Below, piece by piece: positions 7,577-16,001 of a DNA stretch of 18,402 bases. The notes under the pieces were generated by a model. It ran no database searches. It was not told the origin of the DNA and saw only the letters and a list, made by a program, of their open reading frames with translations. The DNA is from Spartobacteria bacterium UBA6821. GTDB lineage: Bacteria; Verrucomicrobiota; Verrucomicrobiia; Chthoniobacterales; UBA6821. The DNA is taken from assembly GCA_002452515.1 (NCBI GenBank), contig DKEN01000040.1:2014-20415 (forward strand), in the 5' to 3' direction. Every line of letters begins with the position of its first letter. The stretch's first letter is position 1. The translations under genes were made by a program, and so were the position numbers.

Positions 7577-8890
7577 ATGAAAAACCTTCTCTGCGGTCTT
7601 GCTCTTCTCGCTGCGGCAGCAATGATTCCCTGCCCTGCTAAGGCTGCAAGTGGCTTCAGCAGCACGACGCTTGGCAATCAGTACATCTACATCGAACCGA
7701 GCAACACAACCTGCGTCGCACCGCAGTTTCTCTGCCCGGGTAGTGGTCTACTCACCCAGTCCGGCATCACGACCAATACCGTCTATGGGGTCACCGAGGC
7801 AGTCACCAATGGAACGATTGCCTACCTTTCTTTCAGTAATAACTATGCCATCGGCGGTGATTTCGCCGTCTCCGCAGTGGCTACCAATGGAAGTAACGCA
7901 ATATTCACTTTGGTCGGAAAGCCACCCTTAAACAGCTACGGAGTTCCTCTCTCCAATAACGTCTACCAGTATAACGGCAGCAACCAACCGACGACCTACT
8001 ATGCCTTGGTCACTGCCGGAACCCAAAAGGGCAATTTCTTTACCGTGGTTTCAAACACAACCAATACCCTGACCATCGACTCCGAGGGGGTAAAACTTGC
8101 CGCCAAGGATGTGCAGGCCATCAATCTGCTCCCCTACTGGACACTCTCTGCACTCTTTCCATCCAGTCAGGCAACCATCTCCTTCATCCCGACCACCAAT
8201 ACCTCGAATGTCATGACGACTGTGGTGATCTCTCCTCCCACGACGACGGGTACCAACCAGCCGCAGAGCGTGGGACCCTCCTTCTATTTCAATGCCTCCC
8301 TTACCAACTGGGTCAGCACAACAAACCCCACCGTGAGTGCGGCGGATGCGGTGATCCCACCCGGCTCCTATGTCTATGTACAGAATCTCGGGAGTAACAC
8401 CTATCCTTTGTATGAATTTATTTCAGGCTCAGTGATGACGAACCAGTTTAACATTTACTTCACTGCCTCGGCTTCCAATAGCGTCATCAGCTACTTCTCC
8501 CTCCCCCGTTCCACGGATTATCAACTCTCTAAAATCGGATTTACGGATTTGAATTTTACCCAGAGTCCCAGCAAATCCCCCCTCGCCCGCAACGATGTCC
8601 TCATCATTGATAATGGTCACGGAGGGGTCGGTGCCATGTACTACAAGTACAAGAACCAATGGTATAATACCTCCAGCGATGCCCTACCCACCAATCCGGT
8701 GCTCCCGGCTGGCACTGTGTTTGGTGTAAAGAAGCCCTCATCCCAAAACGCCACTTCGCTCCTCGTTAATCAAAGTAATCTTACGGCACCCACAGTCGTT
8801 CCCGCTGCCTCGATATTCAAAGCCGTCTATCCTCTTCCCTCGCCGGCTCCGGGCGCACCGACGAATACTCCGAACACAGGCGGGGATTAG
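7577..8890 (+). CDS. Secreted TIGR02597-family protein of unknown function
   Basis: The protein has 437 residues from the ATG at 7577; an upstream in-frame ATG at 7469 lies inside the sulfatase gene and is rejected because the signal peptide begins at MKNLLCGLALLAAAAM. A cleavage site after AKA (about residue 23) is likely. The rest is rich in Thr, Asn, Ser and aromatic residues. YYALVTAGTQKGNFFTVVSN, then NTLTID, LLPYWTLSALFP, SYVYVQNLGSNTYPLYEFISG and DVLIIDN follow the pattern I remember for TIGR02597, a family of unknown function in Verrucomicrobia with a tandem arrangement of such beta-rich segments. The ending is a Pro/Thr/Asn tail without a clear PEP-CTERM or membrane anchor. Close spacing to the sulfatase suggests co-transcription. 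The family call is from memory and the function is unknown. Confidence 0.72.
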   Translation: MKNLLCGLALLAAAAMIPCPAKAASGFSSTTLGNQYIYIEPSNTTCVAPQFLCPGSGLLTQSGITTNTVYGVTEAVTNGTIAYLSFSNNYAIGGDFAVSAVATNGSNAIFTLVGKPPLNSYGVPLSNNVYQYNGSNQPTTYYALVTAGTQKGNFFTVVSNTTNTLTIDSEGVKLAAKDVQAINLLPYWTLSALFPSSQATISFIPTTNTSNVMTTVVISPPTTTGTNQPQSVGPSFYFNASLTNWVSTTNPTVSAADAVIPPGSYVYVQNLGSNTYPLYEFISGSVMTNQFNIYFTASASNSVISYFSLPRSTDYQLSKIGFTDLNFTQSPSKSPLARNDVLIIDNGHGGVGAMYYKYKNQWYNTSSDALPTNPVLPAGTVFGVKKPSSQNATSLLVNQSNLTAPTVVPAASIFKAVYPLPSPAPGAPTNTPNTGGD

Positions 8891-9101
8891 TTTCCCTGCC
8901 GGTCTCGTATAGCAACTAGCTAAATACTAGTAACTTACGCTATTTTGAATAAGGCTCGCTGGCAAAAGGAGGGCACTGGGTTAGGCGAGTCGTTTGTTTG
9001 CAGCAACCACGGCTATTTAAGAACAAAAAAGGAAGAAAAAGGAAAGGAGTGACTATTTCCGGAATTTGCCCCAAACTTAAAAAAGGCTATTCATCCCCAA
9101 A
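8891..9101. other. Intergenic, no gene recognised
   Basis: This stretch of 211 bases follows the TIGR02597-type gene. It holds a weak inverted repeat ACTAG/CTAGT with a 7-nt loop (about 8914-8930) without a poly-T tract, and an A/G-rich run near 9025-9049 that contains AAAGGAG at 9043-9049. That run is 52 bases before the next ATG, too far to serve it as a ribosome binding site. No terminator or promoter can be supported. Confidence 0.4.
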
Positions 9102-9290
9102 ATGAAAACTCGTACTCCAGCAAAAAAACGAACCAAGCTCAGAAAGGATCATGTAGAAATACCGGATGCTGAAGCCCTCTTCGGCTTGATTTACGGCCAG
9201 TTCACCTTGCAGCAAATTGCGCTGCATGTAAAAAATCAAACTCTTGAAGCAACCAAGACTGCCTTCAAGAAACGAAAACGCATCAGCTAG
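9102..9290 (+). CDS. Small basic hypothetical protein
   Basis: A 62-residue frame with Lys/Arg-rich ends (TPAKKRTKLRKDH at the start, KTAFKKRKRIS at the end) around a more hydrophobic centre, IPDAEALFGLIYGQFTLQQIALHV. The charge pattern would suit a nucleic-acid or ribosome-associated protein, but I recognise no family. The start ATG lacks a ribosome binding site, as do most genes here. A minus-strand frame of similar length (9087-9302) overlaps it and is less plausible. The gene ends 38 bp before the stop of the convergent DUF1826-like gene. It may be real or a chance frame. Confidence 0.4.
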   Translation: MKTRTPAKKRTKLRKDHVEIPDAEALFGLIYGQFTLQQIALHVKNQTLEATKTAFKKRKRIS

Positions 9291-9328
9291 ATTATCGCTC
9301 ATCGGAGATCAGCGATCTTGGATTGACT

Positions 9329-10051
9329 TCAACTGATCAGCAGCAGTCTCGGATTTTGTCCAGGTAGAGTGGCAGGAGCACGATGAATGCACGGTGGCAC
9401 CGCACAGTCCGGATACTCGATGGCAATCCGCCAGAGGTTGCCAACCCCAAAGGAATAAGGGCGTGCCTCTGGAAGAGGGACATAGTGCAGGTCATAATAA
9501 TTGTCATTCAGGTACTCGAGGAAACCATCATCATCTAGTCCTCCATACTGCTCAAGAAGCAGGGCGCGAGTCTCAGGGATATCCACCCGTCGAATAGCCT
9601 CTTCGTTAAACACCCCTTCTGAGGAGAGTCCGTAATAGGTGCAGAGATAGGTATCCGCTACCACCGTAGCGCTGTCTGCGTGAAAGGATTGGACATGCGT
9701 TGGAACCGGTCTGGCTTCTAGGTCGTGGTGGTAACCATTGACGCAGTCTAGAACAGGAGAGAGTTCCTGGGTGCGGAGGAGTTCCTGATCCGCGAGAAGA
9801 ATGTTTCGGGCAAGCTTTCCCTCGTTGCTCAGGGAGAGCTCTTTGAGACGATCCTCCTCAATGGTGGTGATTCCACTCCCCACTCCAAGGTTTGCCACCA
9901 CTTCACCGAAATCACCTGGCAACGTTCGCTTCCAGCAGAGGGCATTGAGATTGCCTTCAAAGGGAGTCGAGAGGAGCTCTTCGAAACTCGTCACCATTTT
10001 GATCCGCCCATAGTCAGCAGAAACGACTTGTGGAGGAGTGGTTTGGTTCAT
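9329..10051 (-). CDS. DUF1826-like protein, possible Fe(II)/2-oxoglutarate-type oxygenase fold
   Basis: This 240-residue cytosolic protein has three blocks that resemble DUF1826 as I remember it: ALCWKRTLP near residue 37, VQSFHADSATVVADTYLCTY at 120-139 (family pattern FH-x-D followed by a C-T-Y strand), and IHRAPATLPGQNPRLLLIS at the C-terminus (family pattern HR-S/A-P followed by RLLL). His124, Asp126 and His223 form an H-x-D...H set and Arg235 lies 12 residues after the last His, the arrangement of iron/2-oxoglutarate oxygenases. The enzymatic reading is inference. DUF1826 members are, to my recollection, sometimes found among zinc-limitation genes. The gene is transcribed away from exbD and shares with it a 143-bp divergent region that contains a long palindrome. 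No Shine-Dalgarno sequence is seen. Confidence 0.55.
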   Translation of the reverse strand: MNQTTPPQVVSADYGRIKMVTSFEELLSTPFEGNLNALCWKRTLPGDFGEVVANLGVGSGITTIEEDRLKELSLSNEGKLARNILLADQELLRTQELSPVLDCVNGYHHDLEARPVPTHVQSFHADSATVVADTYLCTYYGLSSEGVFNEEAIRRVDIPETRALLLEQYGGLDDDGFLEYLNDNYYDLHYVPLPEARPYSFGVGNLWRIAIEYPDCAVPPCIHRAPATLPGQNPRLLLIS

Positions 10052-10159
10052 TGGGAAAATGGAATCGTGCGAAAAGGGTTATTTAGCCAGTTTGGAAGCT
10101 GGCAAATACCGTGGGAAGTTTTATAGAATTTTTGGCAGTAGTTATTCCCTAAATCACGA

Positions 10160-10193
10160 ATGTGAAGCAGGAATGATCATTACCATTTCACAT
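10160..10193. promoter_or_regulatory. Nested palindrome, candidate operator before exbD
   Basis: Arms ATGTGAA (10160-10166) and TTCACAT (10187-10193) flank a central 10-bp perfect palindrome AATGATCATT (10172-10181), and all share one centre at 10176.5. The element ends one base before the exbD start codon and lies in the divergent region with the DUF1826-like gene. The symmetry suggests a dimeric repressor site. The centre has some similarity to Fur/Zur-type boxes; the TGTGA half-sites are too far apart for a Crp site. Regulator and target are inferred. Confidence 0.45.
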
Positions 10194-10194
10194 C

Positions 10195-10611
10195 ATGCGA
10201 TTTTACACCAAGCGGAGAAAGATGCCATCCATCACGATTGTTTCGCTGATTGATATTCTCGCAATTCTGCTGATCTTTTTCATCGTCACGACGACCTTCC
10301 GCGAGAGACTGCCGCAGCTTCAAATCAATCTTCCGGAATCCAAAGCAGCAGCAGCAGCACCACAAGAGGCCAAGAAGATCATCCTGCTTCAGATCAAAGG
10401 ACCTGATGAAATCATGTTCGATGGCAAGGCTGTCACCTCAAAGAATCTTGCTGCTGCCATCAAGGATGCTCAGAAAAGAAATCCCGGATGTTCCATCACC
10501 ATGCAGGCTGACAAAGAAGCCCCGTTCGGTGCCGTTGTGACCGTGCTAGATGCCCTTCAGGAAGCTGGAATAAAAAATATCCCGGCAATCGCCAAGCCCG
10601 TCGCCAAATGA
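10195..10611 (+). CDS. ExbD/TolR family biopolymer transport protein
   Basis: The 138-residue protein has a short basic cytoplasmic N-terminus, one membrane segment (about residues 14-34, ITIVSLIDILAILLIFFIVT) and a periplasmic domain. Asp20 in the membrane segment matches the essential proton-carrying aspartate of ExbD and TolR, and LPES after the helix is typical. The C-terminal part (ITMQADKEAPFGAVVTVLDALQEAGI) matches the conserved periplasmic fold. Such proteins work with an ExbB/TolQ/MotA-type partner to drive TonB or Tol systems. No exbB lies next to it within the window; upstream is the divergent DUF1826-like gene. Its stop overlaps the start of def by 4 bp (ATGA), implying translational coupling. 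Confidence 0.88.
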   Translation: MRFYTKRRKMPSITIVSLIDILAILLIFFIVTTTFRERLPQLQINLPESKAAAAAPQEAKKIILLQIKGPDEIMFDGKAVTSKNLAAAIKDAQKRNPGCSITMQADKEAPFGAVVTVLDALQEAGIKNIPAIAKPVAK

Positions 10612-11201
10612 GTCGCAAAAAGCATTCCTCGGATATCAAGCCCCTGGAAGTCGTGAAATACGGCCACCCGGCCCTCCGTAGTAAAGGCCGAAAGATCGAG
10701 AAGATTGATGATTCTCTTTTGAGGCTAGCCGAAGAAATGCTGGCCACCATGTATGAGGAGGAAGGATGCGGTCTCGCTGCCCAGCAAATCGGTCGTTCTA
10801 TCCAACTGGCAGTCATTGATGTCATCCCTGCGATGGAAAACCGTCCAAGCCGCGCCTGGGTAAACGGTCGGGAAATCGAAGTGGATTCGATCATGCCCCT
10901 TGTGATGATCAATCCGAAGATTCATTCCGTCGGAGAAGATCGGGATGTTGATGTCGAGGGATGTCTGAGCATTCCGGGGCTTCAGGAAGAGGTGGATCGT
11001 CCGGCCCGAGTCCGTGTGGTCTGTCAGGATCTCTCGGGTGAAACCCTGGATTTTGAATCCGAAGGATTACTTGCACGAGCCGCACAGCACGAAGTCGATC
11101 ATCTCCAAGGGATTCTTTTTATCGATCATCTCCCGCCCGATATCTTGAAACCCCATCAGCCCCTCCTGCGGAAGCTCCAAGCCAAGGCACTGGATTTCTG
11201 A
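10608..11201 (+). CDS. def: Peptide deformylase
   Basis: The enzyme removes the N-formyl group from nascent proteins. All three family motifs are present in this 197-residue protein: GCGLAAQQIG at 53-62, EGCLS at 117-121 with metal ligand Cys119, and QHEVDH at 160-165 with ligands His161 and His165 and catalytic Glu162. The length is slightly above the usual 165-190 residues because of a basic N-terminal tail and a 20-residue insertion between motifs one and two (about residues 76-95, around NRPSRAWVNGREIEVDS), as in other deformylases of this branch. It is translationally coupled to exbD by a 4-bp overlap and is not beside fmt as in many genomes. The metallophosphoesterase gene follows after 30 bp. 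Confidence 0.96.
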   Translation: MSRKKHSSDIKPLEVVKYGHPALRSKGRKIEKIDDSLLRLAEEMLATMYEEEGCGLAAQQIGRSIQLAVIDVIPAMENRPSRAWVNGREIEVDSIMPLVMINPKIHSVGEDRDVDVEGCLSIPGLQEEVDRPARVRVVCQDLSGETLDFESEGLLARAAQHEVDHLQGILFIDHLPPDILKPHQPLLRKLQAKALDF

Positions 11202-11231
11202 GTCACTTGTACACATGCTACCATCATCGTC

Positions 11232-12197
11232 ATGAGGCAGTTACTAGCACTCCTGTCCATACTGCTGCTAGCGCCTTCGGGAGCGCAGGCCGAAAGCTGG
11301 TCTTTTGCCGTCGCCGGAGATGATAGAACGGATGCTACTGCAATCTCGATTGATCCTACCGGAATTCATACTGAAGTTCTGAAAAAAACTCTTCTGAATC
11401 TCGCCCAGAACAAACCTGCCTTTTTGCTTTTCACGGGAGATCTCGTCTACGGAGACAACCTTCGTATTCGTGATAAGATCGCGGAGCAATTCGAAGCTTG
11501 GAAATCCTTGGTCAAAACTGAAATTCCTAATCTCCCCGTGCTCCCGATCCGTGGAAACCATGAGCTCAATGGGGATCCAAACGGCGAAACATGGCTGGCT
11601 TCATTCAAGCCGGTTCTCGATGCCAATAAAGTCGCCTATTTTCCAAGTCAAAAGGGTTTCAGCTACTCCTATTCACCACCAACTCACCCAGAAGTAGTAG
11701 TAATCGGCCTGGATCAATTCATGCCAGCAACCCCTCACCGTGTTGACCTGGCAGGATTGGAAAGTGCCCTGAAATCGGCCAAAGCCAACGGAGCCAAACA
11801 TATCTTTGTCTTTGCTCATGAAATGGCCTTCACCTGCGGGATGCATCCGGACAGTGACAACATGGCCGCCTTCCCTACGGATCGTGATAAGTTCCTCGAA
11901 CTCCTCCGAACCTATGGTTGCGACTATTTCTTTGCCGGACACGATCACCTGTATGACTGGATGGAGATTAGAAACTGGCGTTGGCCCAAGGACTATCACT
12001 TGAACCAGGTCGTTGCCGGAACGGCTGGGGCCCCCTTCTATCCAGATAAAACCTACTTCGGCAACCATGACGGCTACGATCTTTTCCGTCTTGATCACAA
12101 ACAGAATACCTATGGCTACTTGTTAGTGACCATCAATGACGATGCCAAAGGGGATGAAAAACCCGTGACTGTCAGTTTCGAAACGGTGACGCCTTAA
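11232..12197 (+). CDS. Exported calcineurin-like metallophosphoesterase
   Basis: This 321-residue protein begins with a Sec signal peptide (LLALLSILLLAPSGAQA, cleavage about residue 20). The mature part carries the metallophosphoesterase motifs in order: GDDR at 29-32 (family GD-x-H, with Arg in place of His), FTGDLVYGD around 70, RGNHEL around 109, FAHEM around 195 and FAGHDH around 236. The replaced first-motif histidine also occurs in related secreted enzymes, so a dinuclear metal site is still likely. The substrate is unknown; relatives hydrolyse phosphomonoesters, phosphodiesters or nucleotides outside the cytoplasm. It probably belongs to the exbD-def transcription unit, 30 bp after def, without an apparent Shine-Dalgarno sequence. 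Confidence 0.87.
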   Translation: MRQLLALLSILLLAPSGAQAESWSFAVAGDDRTDATAISIDPTGIHTEVLKKTLLNLAQNKPAFLLFTGDLVYGDNLRIRDKIAEQFEAWKSLVKTEIPNLPVLPIRGNHELNGDPNGETWLASFKPVLDANKVAYFPSQKGFSYSYSPPTHPEVVVIGLDQFMPATPHRVDLAGLESALKSAKANGAKHIFVFAHEMAFTCGMHPDSDNMAAFPTDRDKFLELLRTYGCDYFFAGHDHLYDWMEIRNWRWPKDYHLNQVVAGTAGAPFYPDKTYFGNHDGYDLFRLDHKQNTYGYLLVTINDDAKGDEKPVTVSFETVTP

Positions 12198-12242
12198 CCT
12201 CGTTTCTTCATCACAACCCGATAAGCTTCTACCAATACTTTT

Positions 12243-12698
12243 ATGCTCACTGCCCATTACCCCACCCTTCTTGCCATTCATAGCGATCTACGCTGGCTCA
12301 TTCTCATCGCCGGTGCCGCTGCACTAATTGGATGCGTAATCGGAATTTCCAGAAAAAAACCTTTTGCACCGCTGGGACGGCTTCTCGGACTGCTCTATGT
12401 CTCCTTCCTTGATACCCAGTTTCTTGTCGGCATCCTTCTTTCCATCTCAAGTCCGATCGTCCGAGCCGTCTGGTCAAATCCTGCTGTCGGGATGAAAAAT
12501 GATGCCCTGCGCTTCTTTGCCGTCGAGCACACATTTGCCATGCTGATCGCGCTGGCCCTAGCCCATATCGGTGCTGTCAAAAGCCGCAAAGCCAAGGAAT
12601 CTCTGAAAGCCTACAAAGTCGCAGTGACTTGGTATGCGGCCTCACTGGCAGTGATTCTTCTCGGTATTCCTTGGTGGCGCCCCTTGCTCCGTCTCTGA
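12243..12698 (+). CDS. Four-helix conserved membrane protein (function unknown)
   Basis: The 151-residue protein has four hydrophobic segments. The pattern LLAIHSDLRWLILIAG at the start, DTQFLVGILLSISSP in the second helix, ALRFFAVEHTFAMLIALALAHIG in the third and LLGIPWW at the end is one I recall from small membrane proteins of Bacteroidota and relatives that are sometimes labelled cytochrome B. Histidines within the helices (His13, His98, His107 region) could bind haem, but this is not shown. No catalytic motif is recognised. It lies 45 bp after the metallophosphoesterase gene and converges with gcvP, with only 12 bp between stop codons and no visible terminator hairpin. Confidence 0.7.
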   Translation: MLTAHYPTLLAIHSDLRWLILIAGAAALIGCVIGISRKKPFAPLGRLLGLLYVSFLDTQFLVGILLSISSPIVRAVWSNPAVGMKNDALRFFAVEHTFAMLIALALAHIGAVKSRKAKESLKAYKVAVTWYAASLAVILLGIPWWRPLLRL

Positions 12699-12710
12699 AC
12701 TATAAAAATA

Positions 12711-15578
12711 TCACTCGGTGACATCCACCGGCAGGCAGGAGCAGAAGATATTCCGATCCCCATAGACATTGTCCACGCGTGAGACAGAGGGCCAGAATTT
12801 ATGGTTCTTGAGCCAAGGGGCGGGATAGGCTGCCTGCGTGCGTGAATAAGGGCGATTCCACTCATCTGAGATGACCGTCAGTGCAGTATGCGGTGCTCGC
12901 TTGAGGGGATTATCAGTCTTGTCGAGATTCCCCGATTCAATGGCGGTCAGTTCCCCATGAATGGCAATCATCGCATCACAGAAGCGATCAAGTTCCTCTT
13001 TGGATTCGCTCTCCGTCGGCTCCACCATCAATGTTCCTGGCACAGGCCAGCTCATGGTAGGAGCGTGAAAGCCGTAATCCATGAGGCGCTTGGCCACATC
13101 CTCCACTTCAACACCGGCACGGGTCTTCCATTCACGCAGATCGAGGATACATTCATGAGCCACGGTTCCGTTGACTCCCTTGTACAGAACGGGAAAATAC
13201 GAATCCAAGCGCTTGGCGATGTAATTGGCATTCAGGATGGCAATCGCACTTGCCGCAGTGAGGCCATCGGGTCCCATCATGCGAAGATACATCCAGCTGA
13301 TGACACAGATACTGGCACTTCCCCAGGGGGCGGCACTCACTTCGCCAACGGCTTGAGAGCCACCCGTTGGAATCACGGAATGGCCGGGAAGATAAGGGGC
13401 AAGATGTTTGGCAACACCTATCGGACCGACCCCGGGACCTCCTCCTCCATGAGGAATACAGAAGGTCTTGTGCAGATTGAGGTGACAGACATCGGCTCCG
13501 ATGTCACCGGGACTGCACAGCCCTACCTGAGCGTTCATATTGGCACCATCCATGTAAACCTGTCCTCCCGCCTCATGGATAAGTTCACAAATGAGTTTGA
13601 TGCTCGATTCAAAGACACCGTGGGTTGATGGATAGGTCACCATCAAGGCGGAAAGTCGTTCGCGATGGAGAGCAATCTTGGCCTTCAGATCAGCGAGATC
13701 AATATTTCCATCGGAATCGCAGGCGACTCCGACAATTTCCATGCCTGCCATGGCCGCACTGGCGGGATTGGTGCCATGGGCGGAAACAGGAATGAGACAG
13801 ATCGTGCGGCGGGCATCCCCACGGGCACGGTGGTACGCCCGGATGACCAAAAGACCGGCATATTCCCCCTGCGATCCTGCATTCGGTTGAAGTGAGACGG
13901 CATGAAAGCCGGTGATTTCAGCAAGCCATTTTTCCAGTTGAGCGAAAATCTTGGCATATCCCTCAGCTTGGGAGGGTGGGATGAAGGGATGCAGAGATCC
14001 TATTGTCTCCCAAGTCACCGGGAACATCTCAGAAGTTGCATTGAGTTTCATCGTGCATGATCCAAGAGGAATCATCGATGTGGTCAGTGAGAGATCCTTG
14101 GCCTCCAGACGGCGGAGATAGCGAAGCATCTCTGTCTCAGTATGATAACGATTAAAGACAGGGTGTGTCAGAAATGAAGTTGTCCGACGCAGATGGTCGG
14201 GGGTCTGCCATGTAATGGGATTTGTCTCCGTGGAACCACTTCCCTTGCCAAAGAATTCGACAAGTGACTTGATGTGATCGGTCGTCTCATCGAGTGAAAT
14301 GGTGACTGCCTTTTCACCAAGAAATCGAAGATTGATTCCTGCTTTTTCGGCTCTCGATCGGAGTGATGCCGAATCGGCTGGGGAGAGATTGATTCTGACC
14401 GTGTCGAAAAAAGGTGCCTCAACCACATCCCAGCCTGCCTTGGAGAGTGTTGCCGCAAGTTTGAGAGCATGGAGATGGATACGCTCTGCAATCTCACGAA
14501 GCCCCTTCGGCCCGTGATAGACCGCATACATGGCGGCCATCACCGCAAGAAGTACCTGGGCCGTACAGATATTGCTGGTCGCCTTCTCCCGGCGGATATG
14601 CTGTTCCCGGGTTTGAAGCGTGAGTCGGTAGGCAGGATTGCCATCGGCATCACGGGAAATGCCGACCAGACGACCTGGGAGCCGCCGTTTGAATTCATCG
14701 CGCGTCGCCATGTACCCGGCGTGAGGACCTCCGTAGCCCATTGGTACTCCGAATCTCTGGCTTGAACCGATCACGATATCAGCACCAAATTCACCTGGGG
14801 GCTTTAGCAAGGCCAAGGCAAGCGGATCACTAGCAAAGGCCGCAAGACCACCTGCTGCATGGATTTTCTCAACAAATTCTGTAGGGTCGCTGATGACTCC
14901 GTCCGTGGCAGGATATTGAAGAATACCTCCGCAGAGTCCCGAGGCGGGGATCTTATCTAGTCCCCCCACGATCAACTCAACACCAAGTGGTTCAGCACGG
15001 GTAAGAAGCAGGGAAATTGTCTGGGGATGACATCCTTCAAAGACAAAAAAGCGAGAGGTACTCTTTAAATCATGGCACATCGCCATTGCCTCGGCGGCAG
15101 CGGTGGACTCATCAAGCATGGAGGCATTTGCGATGGCCATCCCCGTCAGATCACAGATCATGGTCTGAAAATTGACCAGGGCTTCCATACGCCCTTGGGA
15201 AATTTCCGCCTGATACGGCGTGTAGGCCGTGTACCATCCCGGGTTTTCAAAAATATTGCGCCGGATGACAGCAGGGAGATGGGTGCCATGATATCCCATC
15301 CCGATATACGAGGGACGGATTTCATTCAGAGAGGCCAGATCGCGGAGTTCAGCAAGCGCCTCTTCCTCGGAAGCAGCGTGAGGGAGTTCCAGCGAACGTC
15401 GCAGACGAATTTCTTCGGGAACTGTCGCTGAAATCAACTCTTCCAGCGTGTCATAACCGACACTCTTCAACATTTCACAGACACTCTGGTGATGGGAACC
15501 GAGGTGACGGCGTGAGAATCGACCGCGTGTCAGGACAGCATCAAGTGTCTCTTTGCCAACAAGTCCGTCGCCGCTCAT
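12711..15578 (-). CDS. gcvP: Glycine dehydrogenase (decarboxylating), P protein of the glycine cleavage system
   Basis: A single-chain P protein of 955 residues, the usual length of the fused form (bacteria with split gcvPA/gcvPB have two shorter chains). It decarboxylates glycine with pyridoxal phosphate and passes the aminomethyl group to the lipoyl arm of GcvH. Lys704 in HLNLHKTF is the cofactor lysine and is followed by the glycine-rich loop [12 protein letters not shown]. The N-terminal half carries [20 protein letters not shown] and STAAAEAM, the C-terminal half [15 protein letters not shown], all characteristic. The ATG overlaps the gcvH stop by 1 bp (TGATG), so translation is coupled. 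It is the last gene of the visible minus-strand run. Confidence 0.98.
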   Translation of the reverse strand: MSGDGLVGKETLDAVLTRGRFSRRHLGSHHQSVCEMLKSVGYDTLEELISATVPEEIRLRRSLELPHAASEEEALAELRDLASLNEIRPSYIGMGYHGTHLPAVIRRNIFENPGWYTAYTPYQAEISQGRMEALVNFQTMICDLTGMAIANASMLDESTAAAEAMAMCHDLKSTSRFFVFEGCHPQTISLLLTRAEPLGVELIVGGLDKIPASGLCGGILQYPATDGVISDPTEFVEKIHAAGGLAAFASDPLALALLKPPGEFGADIVIGSSQRFGVPMGYGGPHAGYMATRDEFKRRLPGRLVGISRDADGNPAYRLTLQTREQHIRREKATSNICTAQVLLAVMAAMYAVYHGPKGLREIAERIHLHALKLAATLSKAGWDVVEAPFFDTVRINLSPADSASLRSRAEKAGINLRFLGEKAVTISLDETTDHIKSLVEFFGKGSGSTETNPITWQTPDHLRRTTSFLTHPVFNRYHTETEMLRYLRRLEAKDLSLTTSMIPLGSCTMKLNATSEMFPVTWETIGSLHPFIPPSQAEGYAKIFAQLEKWLAEITGFHAVSLQPNAGSQGEYAGLLVIRAYHRARGDARRTICLIPVSAHGTNPASAAMAGMEIVGVACDSDGNIDLADLKAKIALHRERLSALMVTYPSTHGVFESSIKLICELIHEAGGQVYMDGANMNAQVGLCSPGDIGADVCHLNLHKTFCIPHGGGGPGVGPIGVAKHLAPYLPGHSVIPTGGSQAVGEVSAAPWGSASICVISWMYLRMMGPDGLTAASAIAILNANYIAKRLDSYFPVLYKGVNGTVAHECILDLREWKTRAGVEVEDVAKRLMDYGFHAPTMSWPVPGTLMVEPTESESKEELDRFCDAMIAIHGELTAIESGNLDKTDNPLKRAPHTALTVISDEWNRPYSRTQAAYPAPWLKNHKFWPSVSRVDNVYGDRNIFCSCLPVDVTE

Positions 15579-15955
15579 CAGGATATCTGAGCGATATAGG
15601 CTTCGGGAGAAAGCAGGGCCTCAATTTCAGCGGGATTGGAAGGGCGGATTTTAAAAATCCATCCCTGACTAAAGGGATCGGTGTTGAGGAGGGCGGGATT
15701 TGAAGTAAGCGCCTCATTCACCTCCGTCACCACACCAGAAATCGGAGAGTAGATGTCACTGGCGGCTTTGACTGATTCCACAACGGCAGCAGTAGTTTCC
15801 GCTTTTACCTCGGCCCCTATTTTCGGGGGCTCCACATAGACGATGTCTGTTAATTCCGCCTGCGCATGATCGGTGATGCCAACCGTGACACTATCCCCAT
15901 CAGAGCGTATCCATTCGTGGGTCTTGGCGTAGCGGAGATCAATGGGAACATTCAT
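15578..15955 (-). CDS. gcvH: Glycine cleavage system H protein
   Basis: The lipoyl carrier of glycine cleavage, 125 residues from the ATG at 15955. Lys63 in [17 protein letters not shown] is the lipoylation site, at the position found in characterised H proteins. The N-terminus [16 protein letters not shown] and the ending [18 protein letters not shown] are typical. An in-frame ATG at 16072 would add 39 residues overlapping the end of gcvT; it is rejected because the added part is not homologous to any H protein. The gene follows gcvT after 46 bp and overlaps gcvP by 1 bp. Confidence 0.97.
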   Translation of the reverse strand: MNVPIDLRYAKTHEWIRSDGDSVTVGITDHAQAELTDIVYVEPPKIGAEVKAETTAAVVESVKAASDIYSPISGVVTEVNEALTSNPALLNTDPFSQGWIFKIRPSNPAEIEALLSPEAYIAQIS

Positions 15956-16001
15956 GAAATGATCGGATGGAGTTGGGTTTATTGGAGGTTGATCAGGATT
16001 T

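Noticed and set aside
10160..10193. Crp-type binding site from TGTGA and TCACA half-sites
   Set aside because: A Crp site needs about six bases between the half-sites; here they are more than 20 apart.
12888..13628. 246-residue plus-strand open frame
   Set aside because: It is antisense to the cofactor-binding half of gcvP, which is fully conserved; the frame has no family features.
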